Positions 53,339 to 62,164 are shown, numbered from the stretch's first letter. The stretch: 64,000 nt of DNA from Microbulbifer aggregans (GCF_020524005.1 NZ_JAIVKK010000011.1:112380-176379); one strand, 5' to 3'. The notes: generated from the sequence alone by a model not told the origin. Translations and numbers: made by a program.

Positions 53339-54847
53339 ATGCAGTTCTCCAACACCTTGTTGTCATCCACCAGAAACGACTGGTTTGGCAACATCCGCCG
53401 CGACGTGCTTGCCGGCCTTGTAGTGGCCCTGGCCCTCATCCCTGAGGCCATTGCTTTCTCTATTATCGCCGGCGTTGATCCCCGGGTAGGCCTTTACGCC
53501 TCCTTCTGTATTGCCGTCGTTATCGCCTTTGTCGGTGGCCGCCCCGGCATGATCTCGGCCGCTACCGGCGCGATGGCCCTGTTGATGGTGACGCTGGTAA
53601 AAGAGCACGGGCTGCAATATCTGTTGGCGGCCACGCTGCTCACGGGGGTGCTGCAGATCATCGCCGGATATCTCAAGCTCGGCAGCCTGATGAGCTTTGT
53701 CTCGCGGGCCGTGGTGACGGGGTTTGTGAACGCCCTGGCCATCCTGATCTTTATGGCGCAGCTGCCGGAGCTGATCGATGTGACCTGGCACGTGTACGCG
53801 ATGACCGCGGCGGGCCTGGGCATCATTTACCTGTTCCCCTATGTGCCGGTGGTGGGCAAGATTCTGCCGTCGCCGCTGGTGTGCATTCTCACCCTGACCG
53901 CAGTCGCGGTTGCCCTGGGTCTGGATATCCGCACTGTCGGCGATATGGGTGACCTGCCGGATACCTTGCCGGTATTCCTGTGGCCGGAAGTGCCCCTGAA
54001 CCTGGAAACCCTGAAGATCATCTTCCCGTATTCTGCGGGTCTCGCGGTGGTGGGCCTGTTGGAGTCCCTGATGACGGCGACCATCGTCGACGACCTGACC
54101 GATACCAGCAGTGACAAGAACCGCGAATGCAAGGGCCAGGGCATTGCCAATATCGGTGCCGGCCTGCTCGGTGGTATGGCGGGCTGTGCGATGATCGGCC
54201 AGTCTGTGATCAACGTGAAATCCGGCGGCCGCGGTCGTCTGTCCACGCTGGTGGCCGGTGTGGGCCTGTTGACCCTGGTGGTGTTCCTGAGCGATTGGGT
54301 GGCAGTGATCCCGATGGCGGCACTGGTGGCGGTAATGATCATGGTATCCATCGGTACCTTTAACTGGGGTTCCATCCGCGATCTCAAGCATCTGCCGCTG
54401 TCGACGAATCTGGTGATGCTGTCTACTGTGATTGTGGTAGTGTTTACCCATAACCTCGCGTTCGGCGTGTTTGTGGGAGTGCTGTTGGCTTCGTTGTTCT
54501 TTGCCAACAAGGTGAGCCACTTCATGTACGTAAGCAAAGAGCTGGATGAGGAGAACAATTGCCGTACCTACAAGGTGGTGGGCCAGGTGTTCTTCAATTC
54601 TGCTGACAAGTTTGTGGCAGAGTTCGATTTCAAAGAGGCGCTGGACAAGGTGGTAATCGACCTGAGCCGCGCGCACTTCTGGGACGTTTCCGCGGTGTAC
54701 TCGCTGGACAAGGTGGTGGTGAAATTCCGCCGTGAAGGTGCAGAAGTGGAATTGATCGGCCTGAATGAGGCCAGCGCGACCATTGTTGATCGCTTTGGTA
54801 TCCACGATAAGCCGGAAGAAATTGAGAAGGTGCTGGGCGGGCACTGA
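53339..54847 (+). CDS. SulP family anion transporter with STAS domain
   Basis: Inner-membrane transporter of 502 residues for sulfate, bicarbonate or related anions. The core spans about residues 15-400 with 10-12 helices: family signature [48 protein letters not shown] and the conserved [46 protein letters not shown] domain ends the protein (about 415-495, [30 protein letters not shown]). The ATG at 53339 gives the normal N-terminus; the longer open frame to 53090 runs over the REP element. A Usp gene follows, and bicarbonate uptake is a fair guess for this pairing. Confidence 0.93.
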   Translation: MQFSNTLLSSTRNDWFGNIRRDVLAGLVVALALIPEAIAFSIIAGVDPRVGLYASFCIAVVIAFVGGRPGMISAATGAMALLMVTLVKEHGLQYLLAATLLTGVLQIIAGYLKLGSLMSFVSRAVVTGFVNALAILIFMAQLPELIDVTWHVYAMTAAGLGIIYLFPYVPVVGKILPSPLVCILTLTAVAVALGLDIRTVGDMGDLPDTLPVFLWPEVPLNLETLKIIFPYSAGLAVVGLLESLMTATIVDDLTDTSSDKNRECKGQGIANIGAGLLGGMAGCAMIGQSVINVKSGGRGRLSTLVAGVGLLTLVVFLSDWVAVIPMAALVAVMIMVSIGTFNWGSIRDLKHLPLSTNLVMLSTVIVVVFTHNLAFGVFVGVLLASLFFANKVSHFMYVSKELDEENNCRTYKVVGQVFFNSADKFVAEFDFKEALDKVVIDLSRAHFWDVSAVYSLDKVVVKFRREGAEVELIGLNEASATIVDRFGIHDKPEEIEKVLGGH

Positions 54848-55006
54848 CGGGCGTCAAATTTTCGCAGCGCCAGTGCGCCGCGGCCGGGGGGACATCATTT
54901 GTGAGCTTCCGGCCCCGTCACCCGGCTTTCTATTTTGAGTCCTGGGCCCAGCTACCATTGGGTACGGGACTCGAAGTGTTTAGCATGTGATGAAGAGAAA
55001 ATAATA

Positions 55007-55864
55007 ATGACCGAACAAAAAGATCCTATTGTCCTCTCCTGCATCGACGGCTCCCGCTACAGTGGCGCGGTTTGTGATTACGCCGCCTGGATTGCCCACC
55101 GTACCGGTGCCCCCATCAAACTCCTGCACAACATCGAACGGGCATCGACGCCCGCGGTGGCCGACCTCTCCGGCAGTATTGGTCTCGGCAGCCAGGAAGA
55201 ACTTCTGGAAGAACTGACGTTACTTGAGCAGCAGCGCTCCAAGCTGCAACTGGAGCAGGGGCGCCTGATGCTGGACGAAGCCCGTACTCGCGCAGAGAAC
55301 GCGGGCGCTGGCAGGGTAGTGACCTGCCAGCGCCATGGCAGCCTGGCGGAATCGCTGATCGAACTGGAAGACCACATTCGGGTACTGGTGCTGGGAATTC
55401 GCGGTGAGGAACATGGTGAGTCGAATCGCGGACTGGGAGCCCAGTTGGAGAGTGTCGTGCGCGCGCTGCACAAGCCGATCCTGGTGGTCAATCGCGAGTT
55501 CAAGGCGCCGCAGGCGATCATGCTGGCCTATGACGGTAGCGAAGCGGCGCGTAAGGCGCTGGATATGGTGGCCACCAGCCCGGTCTTCAAAGGTATCAAT
55601 TGTCACTTGGTACACGTGGGAGATAGAGCGGATGCTGTGCTTGCGGAGGGCGTCGAAGCGCTGCAGCAGGCCGGTCTTACGGTCACCAGCGCTAACCTGG
55701 AGGGCAAAACTGTGGAGGCATTGATTGCGTACCAGCAGGAACACAGCATCGACCTGACGGTAATGGGCGCGTTCAGCCACAGCCGCCTGCGGGACCTGCT
55801 GCTGGGCAGCATTACCGCGAAAATGCTATTGGCTACCAACCAGCCGCTATTGCTGTTGCGTTAA
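55007..55864 (+). CDS. Tandem universal stress protein
   Basis: 285 residues with two Usp domains. The first (about 5-150) begins PIVLSCIDGSRYSGAVCDYAAWIA; the second (about 155-285) begins QAIMLAYDGSEAARKALDMVA and ends in the nucleotide-type motif VMGAFSHSRLRDLLLGSITAKMLLATNQPLLLLR. The first half has VLVLGIRGEE in place of that motif and may not bind ATP. Start at 55007 by the family N-terminus. It lies about 160 bp after the SulP gene on the same strand. Confidence 0.92.
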   Translation: MTEQKDPIVLSCIDGSRYSGAVCDYAAWIAHRTGAPIKLLHNIERASTPAVADLSGSIGLGSQEELLEELTLLEQQRSKLQLEQGRLMLDEARTRAENAGAGRVVTCQRHGSLAESLIELEDHIRVLVLGIRGEEHGESNRGLGAQLESVVRALHKPILVVNREFKAPQAIMLAYDGSEAARKALDMVATSPVFKGINCHLVHVGDRADAVLAEGVEALQQAGLTVTSANLEGKTVEALIAYQQEHSIDLTVMGAFSHSRLRDLLLGSITAKMLLATNQPLLLLR

Positions 55865-55885
55865 GCACAATACCGCTTGGGGCGT

Positions 55886-55921
55886 AAAAAAATGCGCCGG
55901 CGGCAGGGTACCGTCGGCGCA
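55886..55921 (-). terminator. Terminator of the thioesterase gene
   Basis: TGCGCCGGCGG (55893-55903) pairs with CCGTCGGCGCA (55911-55921, one G-T) and runs into seven Ts on the minus strand. Next to it is a second hairpin GAGCAACCAA/TTGGTTGCTC (about 55930-55955) without a T-run. Confidence 0.75.
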
Positions 55922-55979
55922 ATATCCCGAGCAACCAAATAAACTTGGTTGCTCGAAGCTTAATCGTTGCGTGAATACG

Positions 55980-56393
55980 TCAGCTGGCCAGTCTGCTCTC
56001 TGCCGCCGGCGTATTGGCGGCTTCTTCCAGCGTCATGCCCGCTTTCTTGTGTGGAGTCGGCTTGCCATCGGCATCCAATGCCACAAACACGATGCGTTCC
56101 ACCCGCACAATCAGCTCGCGGGTCTGCTTGTTGCGCATTTCACAGTGTACGGTGAGTGATGTACGGCCGATCTCCACCAATTCAAACCCGAACTCCACAA
56201 TATCTCCGCAAACGGCCGAACTGACAAAGTCGATTTCTGACATCAGCTTGGTCACGATGTTGGCGGTGCCCATCTGGCATCCCGCGAAAATTGCTGCTTC
56301 CTCATCTATCCACGCCAGTGCCTGGCCGCCGAACAGACGTTGGGCTGGATTCAGGTCGCCGGGTTTTACAAAATGACGTGAGTAGTACTTCAT
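55980..56393 (-). CDS. Hot-dog acyl-CoA thioesterase (YciA/ACOT type)
   Basis: 137 residues. Hot-dog fold signature with the conserved GGQALAWIDEEAAIFAGCQMG (Asp of the active site), the VTKLMSEIDFVSSAVCGDIVEFGFELVEIGRTSLTV strand-rich part and CEMRNKQTRELIVRVERIVFVALDADGKPTPH. It hydrolyses acyl-CoA esters in the cytoplasm; the chain length is not evident. It is transcribed alone. Confidence 0.9.
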   Translation of the reverse strand: MKYYSRHFVKPGDLNPAQRLFGGQALAWIDEEAAIFAGCQMGTANIVTKLMSEIDFVSSAVCGDIVEFGFELVEIGRTSLTVHCEMRNKQTRELIVRVERIVFVALDADGKPTPHKKAGMTLEEAANTPAAESRLAS

Positions 56394-56784
56394 GAGTGTT
56401 TACCTCGCTGGTTACCCCTGGATCGGGTTCAAATTACGCCGCTTTCCGTTGCGGCCCCAACAGGGGTTCTGCATTAAGCGTGCCAATGAAAATTTCGTGG
56501 TGGGCATCGCGAAAATCGCCGGTTGATTAGGGATACGCAGAACTGCTGGCCGCCCTCTGGTCACGGGTGGTCTCTATTTGTGCAATGCGCACCTGAATGG
56601 ATCGGTCGTTACGGTCGAAGTTTGGCTAATTTGGCCGCAATGCGGGATATTCTGGCCGTTAAATTCCCTTGCCGTGAACTGCAACTCTGGGACTTGCCGG
56701 AAACTGCCAGTAGAATGTGGCGCTTTAGTGGCTGGCCAGTCGGCCGGTCCGGTAAGAAGAATCATTTAACGGAGAGTGTCCGGC
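56394..56784 (+). other. Intergenic region upstream of fabV
   Basis: 391 bp between the divergent thioesterase and fabV genes, with no credible gene. A TAGAAT (56711-56716) may be a -10 for fabV, and a GC-rich hairpin (GGCTGGCC/GGCCGGTC, about 56731-56748) lies in the leader. A GGAGA ribosome site is at 56771-56775. Confidence 0.4.
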
Positions 56785-57963
56785 ATGATCATCCAGCCGA
56801 AAGTACGCGGATTTATCTGTACCAACGCCCACCCACAGGGCTGTGCGGCCAACGTGCGCGAACAGATCGACTACATCAAATCCCAGCCTGCGATTGAGGG
56901 TGGCCCCAAAAACGTTCTCGTAGTGGGTGCCTCTACCGGTTATGGACTCGCCTCCCGCATCACCGCTGCTTTTGGCTGTGGCGCCAATACCCTGGGCGTA
57001 TTTTTCGAAAAGCCGCCGACAGAGAAGCGCACCGCATCCGCCGGTTACTACAACGCCGCTGCGTTTGAAGAAGAAGCCGCGAAAGCCGGCCTCTATGCCA
57101 AGAGCATCAATGGCGACGCCTTCTCCGATGAAGTGAAAGCCAAGGCTGTGGAAGCCATCAAGCAGGACCTCGGCAAAATCGACCTGGTGATTTACAGCCT
57201 CGCTTCTCCGCGCCGTACCGATCCGAAAACCGGTGAACTGTACTCTTCTGTACTCAAGCCCATCGGCGAGTCCTACACCGCGAAAAACCTGAATACCGAC
57301 AAGCTGGAAATCTCCGATATCAGTGTTGATCCGGCCAATGAAGAAGAGATCGCCGCAACCGTGAAGGTCATGGGTGGCGAAGACTGGGAACTGTGGATGC
57401 AGGCCCTGGGCGAAGCGGGTGTACTGGCCGACAACTGCAAAACCGTTGCCTACACCTATATCGGTGAAAAACTCACCTGGCCGATCTACGGACATGCCAC
57501 CATCGGCAAAGCCAAGGAAGACCTGGACCGCGCCGCCAAGGCGATCAGCGACAGCGGCAACGCCGACGCCAACGTGGCCGTGCTGAAAGCACTGGTTACC
57601 CAGTCCAGCTCTGCGATCCCGGTCATGCCCCTGTATATCTCCCTTGTCTACAAAGTGATGAAGGAAGAGGGCACCCACGAAGGCTGTATCGAACAGCTGT
57701 ACCGCCTCTACACCGAAGGTCTGTACACCGACACCCCGCGCCTGGACGGCGTCAACCGCTTCCGCATGGACGACAAGGAACTGCGCCCGGAAACCCAGGC
57801 CAAGATTGAAAAACTCTGGCCGGAAGTAACCGAAGCCAACCTGTTCGAGCTGACCGACTACAAAGGCTACAGCGACGACTTCCTCAAGCTGTTCGGCTTT
57901 GGTGTAGCGGGTGTTGATTACGAAGCAGATACCAGCCCGCTGGTAGAAGCCAAGTTTCAGTAA
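56785..57963 (+). CDS. fabV: Enoyl-ACP reductase FabV
   Basis: NADH-dependent trans-2-enoyl-ACP/CoA reductase that completes each fatty-acid elongation round. The 392 residues are typical: [32 protein letters not shown], nucleotide motif [14 protein letters not shown], and the active-site Y-x8-K seen as [10 protein letters not shown] in [15 protein letters not shown]. The ATG at 56785 has GGAGA 9 bases upstream; a GTG 9 bases earlier is too close to that site. FabV enzymes are intrinsically resistant to triclosan. It is monocistronic. Confidence 0.97.
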   Translation: MIIQPKVRGFICTNAHPQGCAANVREQIDYIKSQPAIEGGPKNVLVVGASTGYGLASRITAAFGCGANTLGVFFEKPPTEKRTASAGYYNAAAFEEEAAKAGLYAKSINGDAFSDEVKAKAVEAIKQDLGKIDLVIYSLASPRRTDPKTGELYSSVLKPIGESYTAKNLNTDKLEISDISVDPANEEEIAATVKVMGGEDWELWMQALGEAGVLADNCKTVAYTYIGEKLTWPIYGHATIGKAKEDLDRAAKAISDSGNADANVAVLKALVTQSSSAIPVMPLYISLVYKVMKEEGTHEGCIEQLYRLYTEGLYTDTPRLDGVNRFRMDDKELRPETQAKIEKLWPEVTEANLFELTDYKGYSDDFLKLFGFGVAGVDYEADTSPLVEAKFQ

Positions 57964-58014
57964 TCACTGTTCGTGAACAGAACAAGCCTGCGTTAGCGTC
58001 TAGGCTAATCAGCG

Positions 58015-58048
58015 AAAAAGCGAGCCTCTTGTGAGGCTCGCTTTTTTT
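58015..58048 (+). terminator. Terminator after fabV
   Basis: AAAAAGCGAGCCTC-TTGT-GAGGCTCGCTTTTTT, a 14 bp stem with T-run, 52 bp past the fabV stop. Confidence 0.92.
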
Positions 58049-58208
58049 ATGCCTCAGGTAAAGCGTTTGGTTACTTGCTTCCGTTACCGGCGGTCGATAT
58101 TCGCAGTAGCGCTGCATAGTGCGAGGCCCACTGGCGCAAAGGTCCACTACTACTAGAGGTGCCGAATGCTCCAATGGAGCGGATCAAACTGCAGAAAAAC
58201 GGTCACAG

Positions 58209-58452
58209 TGCCCACTATCTGCCATTAAAAGGGCTAAACCTGAAAAAATACTAATTTAATCAATGGATTAAAAGGTAGTGTTCAGGGTGTGATAGTGGGC
58301 AAAGTGACACATTATGTTCCAGCAAGTATGGTTGGCGAACGGCCGGAAACCTTGACGTCGTGGGGCTTTGGGGCCCATTCTTGAAGCAGAAAAACACGAA
58401 AGATAGTGGGCGGACAAAATAGTGCGCTTCGCCCACGATATAACTGTTAGCT
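58209..58452 (+). other. Possible attI-like entry region of the cassette array
   Basis: The 58050-58446 stretch has no gene. It contains TGCCCACTATC (58209-58219) and two copies of its complement GATAGTGGGC (58291-58300, 58402-58411); the last overlaps a hairpin GTGGGCG/CGCCCAC (58406-58436). GTTAGCT (58446-58452) has the form of a cassette-boundary core, but no TAAC partner of an attC lies upstream. This could be an attI site or a decayed array edge; no intI gene is next to it. Confidence 0.4.
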
Positions 58453-58462
58453 GCTGTAAGAG

Positions 58463-58810
58463 ATGGACGTGAAATCTAATAAATTTGATAGAAATGAAAA
58501 TCCAGACTGGGAGCCAGATGCCCTTGTGCGGGTATGTTTTTCTAGCAAAGATATCAGCGTCAAGAATGGATATCGTCCTCATTACAAGGTAAAAGACGAC
58601 TACCTCACAACTACACTTCACTGGTTTATTGATGAAGGGTTTGCCGAACCCAAAAGACCTACTCTAGCGTTTGTCAAATTCATCACACCGGAGGCATATC
58701 CAAATTGCCTAGAGGTAGGTGCCAATATAGAGATTCTAGAGGGTCCAAGAGTAGTTGGTCATGCTGAGGTGCAGGAAATATATAATGAGCAACTACGTAA
58801 AAACAGCTAA
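58463..58810 (+). CDS. Cassette 1: EF-Tu domain III-like small protein
   Basis: 115 residues, no membrane segment. The C-terminal half (PTLAFVKFITPEAYPNCLEVGANIEILEGPRVVGHAEVQEIYN) resembles the third beta-barrel domain of elongation factor Tu, where an ...EGxRxVGxG.V.. end is typical, and VRVCFSSKDISVKNGYRPHYKVKDDY also fits that domain's start. No GTPase part is present. Similar stand-alone proteins occur in bacterial accessory regions. The start is 12 bp after the boundary core; the stop lies in the attC. Confidence 0.7.
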   Translation: MDVKSNKFDRNENPDWEPDALVRVCFSSKDISVKNGYRPHYKVKDDYLTTTLHWFIDEGFAEPKRPTLAFVKFITPEAYPNCLEVGANIEILEGPRVVGHAEVQEIYNEQLRKNS

Positions 58811-58897
58811 CAATCACAGGCACGTTGCTACGGCCCTTCGGGCCTCCGCGGGACGGCCTACGCTTCGCTCAGGCCGCCCGTGCTGTGGGCGTTAAGG
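58808..58897 (+). other. attC site 1
   Basis: TAACAA (58808) to GTTAAGG (58891-58897), 90 bp, with inner palindrome GGCCCTTCGGGCC and GGACGGCCTACGC. Confidence 0.85.
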
Positions 58898-58920
58898 TCA
58901 GTACTAGATCGTAGATAACT

Positions 58921-59277
58921 ATGAGTGACTCCAGTATTAAGAATAGGGTATGTATAGCGATTGCATGTTCCGTTTACAACGTTGTCAATTTTTTGCTCTT
59001 TGCGCTAGTTCTTAGGAATGGAACCATAATTCGTGGTGATGGCCCGGGTGGTTTTTTAGAACTTATTATTAAAGGCCTCATGACATATGCTTCTCTTGCC
59101 TTATTTGCTCTAGGTTTATTTGGAACTTTCAGCGTATACCGATCTGGTAAGGTTAGTTTTCGGGTGATAGTTTTTTTTACTGCTTTGTTTTCAATACTTC
59201 TACTTTTTTCTGCGGTGGCGGTCGTCGAGGCATGCGCTGACAAGGCTGGGCACTGCCGTGAGTGGATAATATCCTAG
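58921..59277 (+). CDS. Cassette 2: small membrane protein
   Basis: 118 residues with three membrane helices (about 9-31, 48-70 and 79-101) and a short Cys-containing tail (VEACADKAGHCREWIIS). No family recognised. The ATG is 30 bp after the cassette boundary. About 90 bp of untranslated sequence lie between its stop and attC 2. Confidence 0.7.
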   Translation: MSDSSIKNRVCIAIACSVYNVVNFLLFALVLRNGTIIRGDGPGGFLELIIKGLMTYASLALFALGLFGTFSVYRSGKVSFRVIVFFTALFSILLLFSAVAVVEACADKAGHCREWIIS

Positions 59278-59369
59278 AATATTAATTAGCAATTTTTTGA
59301 AATGGAAAAATTGGGCCCATCGCATGATGGTTGTTCGTGTATTTCAGCTAGAAAAAAGCAAAGAGACCT

Positions 59370-59484
59370 TAACAATGCGCTGCAGGCCGACAGCTTACTT
59401 TGCGCACCTTTTGCGCGGTCGCTACGCTCCCATTTTCGCGCAAAATGCGCACAAAGCAAGCTGCGGCTGAGCGCGGCGTTATGT
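59370..59484 (+). other. attC site 2
   Basis: TAACAA (59370) to GTTATGT (59478-59484), 115 bp. Long type, with inner arms CTTACTTTGCGCAC.../...GTGCGCAAAG variants and GGTCGCTACGCTCCCATTTT. Confidence 0.88.
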
Positions 59485-59798
59485 GTCATCACATGGATAG
59501 ATCTCATATTGTAATTCCGGCTCCAGCAGTATCGGGCTTTGTCTTGGTGTCTTTGGTTTTCTTCAATCTAAGTCAGTTTCAATCTGGCTCAATTGAAGTC
59601 GGGACCATGCTTAACCGGGAGTTGCCTGTAGTAATATTTGGGCTACTAAGCAGCTTGGCTCTATTTTTGGCTGCGGCTGTGTGGCTGTTCAAAAAGCAAT
59701 GGCTAAAGTCACTAAGCTCACTTGTTAGCATTTTATTGTTTTTTGTTTGCTTTATTATGGCAGGCGTTAATGGTGGGGCATTTCTAAATGCCACTTAG
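59481..59798 (+). CDS. Cassette 3: small membrane protein
   Basis: 105 residues from an ATG inside the boundary core, or 101 from the ATG at 59493 (MDRSHIVIPAPAVSG). Three membrane helices are seen: SGFVLVSLVFFNL, LPVVIFGLLSSLALFLAAAVWLF and LSSLVSILLFFVCFIMAGV. No family recognised. No ribosome site precedes either start, which is common in cassettes. The stop is 12 bp before attC 3. Confidence 0.62.
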   Translation: MCHHMDRSHIVIPAPAVSGFVLVSLVFFNLSQFQSGSIEVGTMLNRELPVVIFGLLSSLALFLAAAVWLFKKQWLKSLSSLVSILLFFVCFIMAGVNGGAFLNAT

Positions 59799-59810
59799 CA
59801 ACATGACACA

Positions 59811-59897
59811 TAACAAGCCGCAGCAATCGCTCCCGTTGGTCGCTGGGACAGCCAAAACGCTACGCTTATTTGTCTGCCCGTGTGCGGGGCGTTATAA
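59811..59897 (+). other. attC site 3
   Basis: TAACAA (59811) to GTTATAA (59891-59897), 87 bp, short type with a distinct inner sequence from the others. Confidence 0.83.
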
Positions 59898-59913
59898 CTC
59901 GAGGGAGTGAGCC

Positions 59914-60204
59914 ATAAAAACTTGTCCTTATTGCACAAATACATTGCCTTTCTTCAATCTGATAAAGCAACGGCTCACTTTTTCTGCATCAAAAGCATTA
60001 GTCTGCTCAAGCTGTACATCGGTTATATCCAAAAGAGGCGGAGCCAGCATGTGGCCGTCTATAGCCATTGGATCGACTGGCGGTTATCTCCTGGGAAAAT
60101 TTATGGGAGGTTTTAGCCTTAAGGCTATATTACTCTCGTTTATTTTAGGGTTGACTTTGTTCATAATATTATCCTACCTCACGGCACCAATCCGCGATGC
60201 ATAG
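59914..60204 (+). CDS. Cassette 4: zinc-ribbon membrane protein with probable ATA start
   Basis: Read from an ATA codon at 59914, the 96-residue product begins (M)KTCPYCTNTLPFFNLIKQRL and goes on to SKALVCSSCTSVIS, giving two CxxC pairs (CPYC and CSSC) of a zinc ribbon, then one or two membrane helices (SIAIGSTGGYLLGKFMGG, AILLSFILGLTLFIILSYL). GAGGGAG (59901-59907) is an excellent ribosome site 6 bases before the ATA. The first ATG in this frame (59944) would remove the first CxxC pair and has no ribosome site. The start is inferred; a stop codon just upstream rules out a longer form. Confidence 0.62.
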   Translation: MKTCPYCTNTLPFFNLIKQRLTFSASKALVCSSCTSVISKRGGASMWPSIAIGSTGGYLLGKFMGGFSLKAILLSFILGLTLFIILSYLTAPIRDA

Positions 60205-60213
60205 CGCAAGTTA

Positions 60214-60354
60214 TAACAAGGCGAGGCATTTCGTTCCGGCCCTGCGGGCCTCCACCGGACAGCTTACTTTGCGCACTTTATGCGCAGGTCGCTTCGCTCT
60301 CTTTTTCGCGCATAAAGCGCCCAAAGCAAGCTGCCGCTGCTCGCGGCGTTAGGT
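60214..60354 (+). other. attC site 4
   Basis: TAACAA (60214) to GTTAGGT (60348-60354), 141 bp, the longest type with two nested palindromic parts. Confidence 0.87.
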
Positions 60355-60365
60355 GGCAATAGCTC

Positions 60366-60668
60366 ATGAGGCGAGTAAGCTTTTCATTCTTACTAGGGCT
60401 GGCCCTAGCATTGCTATTCGCAGCAATAGGTTTTCTCACGGATGGGGCTGGGGGGAGTTGGCACAATGTCAGAGACATCTTTATTGGTCCGCCGTTATGG
60501 TTGCTACAAAGTGGCTTTCCGGTGTTATCGCCAAAACTAGCAATTGCTCCAGGTAGCCCTTACAGCAGTGCGTCTTTTTTTCTGGCATTCTTCTTAGTAT
60601 TTTGGTGGTTGGTATGTGCGGCGGGCCTATTTGTACTCCTTCGTCAACCACCTAACAAGCGGTTGTAA
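60366..60668 (+). CDS. Cassette 5: small membrane protein
   Basis: 100 residues with an N-terminal helix (FSFLLGLALALLFAAIGFL), a polar middle and a C-terminal helix (SFFLAFFLVFWWLVCAAGLFVLL). The last codons (PPNKRL) are read from the attC itself, the stop being 11 bases inside it. No family recognised. Confidence 0.65.
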   Translation: MRRVSFSFLLGLALALLFAAIGFLTDGAGGSWHNVRDIFIGPPLWLLQSGFPVLSPKLAIAPGSPYSSASFFLAFFLVFWWLVCAAGLFVLLRQPPNKRL

Positions 60669-60736
60669 TCGCCGCGAAAGACGCGGCTGGGACGGCCTAC
60701 GCTGCGCTTCGGCCGCCCCTAAACCGAGCGTTACAT
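60653..60736 (+). other. attC site 5
   Basis: TAACAA (60653) to GTTACAT (60730-60736), 84 bp, short type. Nearly identical to attC 10. Confidence 0.87.
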
Positions 60737-61214
60737 GCAAATAAAGAATATCGTACTAATTTTGATAATTATGGCTACTAATGCCTTTGCAGAAGTAGAT
60801 ATGGTCAAGGTGGATAAATCTGAAAACCGGCTTTATCTGCTGGACGGAGAAAGCGTGGTTCGAGAGTATCATGTTGCGTTCGGTAAGAACCCAAAAGGTC
60901 ACAAGCGGCAAGAGGGTGATGAACGAACGCCTGAAGGTCGCTATACCCTAGATTACAAAAAGGAAGATTCCGCTTTTTATAGGGCTATGCATGTTTCTTA
61001 CCCAAATCAGCAAGATAAAGATGCCGCGGAAGATCTAGGCGTTTCGCCTGGCGGTTTCATAATGGTTCACGGCCAAAAAAATTGGCTGGGCTGGCTTTCA
61101 CCGATCACTCAGCGTTTTAATTGGACTAATGGCTGTATAGCATTAACAAACACTGAGATGGATGAGTTTATGGATCTGGTAAAGGTTGGTACCCCAATAG
61201 AAATTCAGTGGTAG
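60735..61214 (+). CDS. Cassette 6: L,D-transpeptidase (YkuD domain)
   Basis: Exported enzyme of 159 residues that cross-links or edits peptidoglycan, or attaches proteins to it. Signal peptide MQIKNIVLILIIMATNAFA, then the YkuD fold: VDKSENRLYLLDGESVVREYHVAFGKNPKGHK, TPEGRYTLDYK, and the catalytic region GGFIMVHGQKNWLGW (His) with TNGCIALTNTEMDEF (Cys), where the usual S/T-x-G-C reads NGC. The ATG lies in the boundary core of the preceding attC. A murein-active enzyme is an uncommon cassette cargo with an evident function. Confidence 0.88.
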   Translation: MQIKNIVLILIIMATNAFAEVDMVKVDKSENRLYLLDGESVVREYHVAFGKNPKGHKRQEGDERTPEGRYTLDYKKEDSAFYRAMHVSYPNQQDKDAAEDLGVSPGGFIMVHGQKNWLGWLSPITQRFNWTNGCIALTNTEMDEFMDLVKVGTPIEIQW

Positions 61215-61222
61215 GAGGCATG

Positions 61223-61336
61223 TAACAAGGTGCTGCAGCTGACGTCTTACTTTATGCGCCTTTTACGCGGTCGCTCCGCTCCTATTTTCGCGCAAAATGC
61301 GCATAAAGTAAGCCGCCGCTGAGCACGGCGTTAGCA
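61223..61336 (+). other. attC site 6
   Basis: TAACAA (61223) to GTTAGCA (61330-61336), 114 bp, long type, very similar to attC 7. Confidence 0.88.
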
Positions 61337-61339
61337 TTT

Positions 61340-61771
61340 ATGAAGATCATCGAACTACGAAGTCGTGGAAATGGAATCGCTCATCTAGTGCTGGGAGTAA
61401 CGGCTTTAGTGGGCGCTTATCTGCTTTGGGCTTCATCTATAAATCTGGAAACCCTGGCCATCTTCTGCCTAGCTGCTGGTATTTTGGGATTGGCATTCAT
61501 TTTTTTAGGGCTAAAAGTACTTCAACATAGGCCACTTTCAATTCAGTATGGTAATGGCGAGATCTGGCTTCCAGAAAACGTCGCTTCAAAAAATTATTTG
61601 AAAATTAAGCTGCATGAAGTACAGGAAGTGGTAATAAGATCGCATGTTCCAAAATATGTTAAAACTCTAGAGGTTTCTTCGGAGCATGGAAAATCGTCAA
61701 TTTCACTCGAAGCAATACCAAAGAACCAACTTGGGGAGCTGCTCAATTACCTCGGAGCGCCCCAATGCTAA
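61340..61771 (+). CDS. Cassette 7: membrane protein with cytoplasmic beta-rich domain
   Basis: 143 residues. Two helices (GIAHLVLGVTALVGAYLLWA and LAIFCLAAGILGLAFIFLGL) are followed by a soluble part (LSIQYGNGEIWLPENVASKNYLKIKLHEVQEVVIRSH...) that looks like a small PH-type fold, a common plan in bacterial membrane proteins. No named family recognised. The ATG is 3 bp after the boundary core. Confidence 0.7.
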   Translation: MKIIELRSRGNGIAHLVLGVTALVGAYLLWASSINLETLAIFCLAAGILGLAFIFLGLKVLQHRPLSIQYGNGEIWLPENVASKNYLKIKLHEVQEVVIRSHVPKYVKTLEVSSEHGKSSISLEAIPKNQLGELLNYLGAPQC

Positions 61772-61882
61772 CAAGGTGCTGCAGCTGACGTCTTACTTTA
61801 TGCGCCTTTTGCGCGGTCGCTGCGCTCCCATTTTCGCGCAAAACGCGCATAAAATAAGCCGCCGCTGAGCACGGCGTTATGG
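61769..61882 (+). other. attC site 7
   Basis: TAACAA (61769) to GTTATGG (61876-61882), 114 bp. Confidence 0.88.
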
Positions 61883-62164
61883 TGCCGGTCGGTAAAAATA
61901 GGTTTTTGTGGTGCTGCAAGGTTTGCGCATTATTTTGGCATACAGCATTTCGCGTTTTGCCAGGACACATTCAAGCAGTTTCGTTCCTAGAGTGTTCGCT
62001 CTGGTTCGGTAGAATAGGGTAGTCCGCTGCAGTATTGTCGCGTGCCGGTAAGATAATTATAGGTCGGGGAAAGTACGTTATTCTTTCCTCTTTCAAGTGG
62101 GCGGTGGCCAGCCAAGTCGTGGCTGGCAAAGTGCCGGAAAGCGAGCGCGGAGTGCGGCATACCA
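61883..62164 (+). other. Cassette 8: no credible gene; homologous to cassette 9
   Basis: About 280 bp without a convincing reading frame on either strand. It shares with cassette 9 the opening GGTGCCGG.CGGTAAAA, an identical 20-base block (61971-61990, TCAAGCAGTTTCGTTCCTAG) and TTCTTTCCTC (62081-62090), at nearly the same offsets from the boundary. Antisense frames exist but are not kept between the two copies. Confidence 0.65.

Noticed and set aside
53363..54844. A 493-codon antisense frame over the SulP gene
   Set aside because: Translation is His/Arg/Gln-rich and featureless; the plus strand encodes a standard transporter.
59302..59514. Short open frames inside attC sites (also 61686-61868 and 62035-62256)
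   Set aside because: They run through the palindromic attC sequence and repeat the same translation in several sites.
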